NCBI RefSeq assembly: GCF_002776695.1 | Contig: NZ_LFJC01000003.1 | Coordinates: 6,617,984 to 6,681,983, forward strand | Direction of reading: 5' to 3' | Length of the DNA: 64,000 nucleotides | DNA from: Bradyrhizobium nitroreducens | Lineage (GTDB): Bacteria; Pseudomonadota; Alphaproteobacteria; Rhizobiales; Xanthobacteraceae | Shown: positions 63,440 through 64,000 of the stretch, in pieces | Layout: every line of letters starts with the position of its first letter | Numbering within the stretch: position 1 is the stretch's first letter | The notes under the pieces: model-generated | Told to the model about the DNA's origin: nothing | Seen by the model: only the letters and a program-made list of their open reading frames with translations | Database searches by the model: none | Made by a program: the position numbers and the translations under genes

Positions 63440-63850
63440 ATGATTGGCTTGAGAAAGCCAAGGCGAAGATGGTGGGGATGGCTTGTCGCCGTCGCCTATT
63501 TGCTTGCCTCGATGACACCGTCCCTCGCGATCTCGAGCGTTCCCGATGCATCGATCCAGTGCGATGATCGGCTCGATCAGCCCGCGCATACGCACGAGCA
63601 TCGTGAAAGTGCCGGGGCCGCGGTGCATTCGCATGACGTTGCGATGGCTGGGGATTGCGAAGACGACAAGGACCGGCCCGGCGACCGGCATGCCACCTGC
63701 TGCGGCTCGGTGCTGTGCTTCAGCGCCGTGTCGCCTCAAGCCCCTGGGATCGCGCAATTCGTGTCCCCGCACTCGCGCTGCGAAGCGCAGCCGGACGTGA
63801 TCGGCAACGAAGGCGCGTATCGCCGCCACTATCGTCCCCCCATCGCCTGA
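63440..63850 (+). CDS. His/Cys-rich secreted protein, probable metal-related
   Basis: 136 residues from ATG 63440 (MIGLRKPRRRWWGWLVAVA), giving a basic start followed by a hydrophobic signal (WLVAVAYLLASMTPSLA). The mature chain contains HTHEH, HSHD and CCGSVLC. Short proteins of this type are often found ahead of heavy-metal RND efflux genes in Rhizobiales, so the next genes outside the window may be czc- or cus-like. Not assigned to a named family. It is 233 bases after the heptaheme gene; no gene is seen in that gap. Confidence 0.65.
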   Translation: MIGLRKPRRRWWGWLVAVAYLLASMTPSLAISSVPDASIQCDDRLDQPAHTHEHRESAGAAVHSHDVAMAGDCEDDKDRPGDRHATCCGSVLCFSAVSPQAPGIAQFVSPHSRCEAQPDVIGNEGAYRRHYRPPIA

Positions 63851-64000
63851 GATAGCTCCCGAAGGCCGTACTGCTCCGCTCCAGGTCCGAGCGCGGATCG
63901 ACACGTCTGTGGCGGGTGCCATACCCGGCGGATGACGGCGATGCGCGCCAGGGACTCGCGTGGCGCTGCGCGTCGAGCGGAGGGAGCCGACAGGGCGATC

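Noticed and set aside
63407..63922. 171-residue antisense frame at the window end
   Set aside because: It opposes a protein with a clear signal peptide and metal-type motifs; itself has no features.

Overview
The window is high-GC chromosomal DNA from an alphaproteobacterium of the Hyphomicrobiales, most likely Bradyrhizobium or a close relative. Signs of this are the conserved run rpsB-tsf-pyrH-frr-uppS-cdsA-dxr-rseP-bamA-lpxD-fabZ-lpxA-lpxI-lpxB, the tandem DUF3551 proteins, the Omp31-like porin, the direct-repeat (GTTC-N7-GTTC) SOS box upstream of lexA, and the S2 protein with a long C-terminal extension. I see no rRNA, tRNA, CRISPR array, insertion sequence or prophage. The genus is an inference from gene content; no database search was possible.

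Layout. 1-8.5 kb: end of an XRE/MmyB-type regulator, a secreted ClpP-fold protein, a methionine aminopeptidase, a MocR-type regulator divergent from an AhpD-like protein and an HD-domain protein, an MFS exporter, two small DUF3551 secreted proteins, a porin with a clear terminator, and a 32-residue membrane peptide. 8.6-15.9 kb: dnaE, a secreted beta-carbonic anhydrase, an 11-bp tandem repeat, and a caspase-fold protein that has lost both catalytic residues. 16-31.3 kb: the translation / isoprenoid / envelope-biogenesis cluster, coding for S2, EF-Ts, UMP kinase, ribosome recycling, undecaprenyl-PP synthesis, CDP-diglyceride, DXP reductoisomerase, site-2 protease, BamA and the lipid A enzymes. 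A KTSC-domain gene on the opposite strand interrupts it between fabZ and lpxA.

31.4-40.7 kb looks like an accessory block lying between lpxB and gltA. It holds a fasciclin-domain protein, a LysR regulator divergent from an SbtA-type bicarbonate permease with an SbtB-like PII protein, and a sugar ABC operon (ROK regulator, binding protein, two permeases, ATPase, SDR dehydrogenase). A perfect 9-bp inverted repeat covers the ROK start codon.

40.8-56.5 kb returns to housekeeping: gltA, gltX divergent from glnS, comEC, lexA, moeA, a HAD phosphatase with an FMN-dependent alpha-hydroxy-acid dehydrogenase, and the ctpA protease.

57.2-64 kb is the most unusual region. An OpgC/DUF1622 pair is followed by a Met-rich Spy-like periplasmic protein. 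Next comes a 648-residue fusion with a Met-rich periplasmic domain, one membrane helix and a cytoplasmic FAD/NAD/[2Fe-2S] reductase. A membrane protein with two H-x13-H helices (predicted di-heme b) and a heptaheme c-type cytochrome complete the run, and a His/Cys-rich secreted protein lies further downstream. Together the central three genes can be read as a NAD(P)H to periplasm electron conduit, possibly serving metal redox chemistry. I do not recognise it as a described system.
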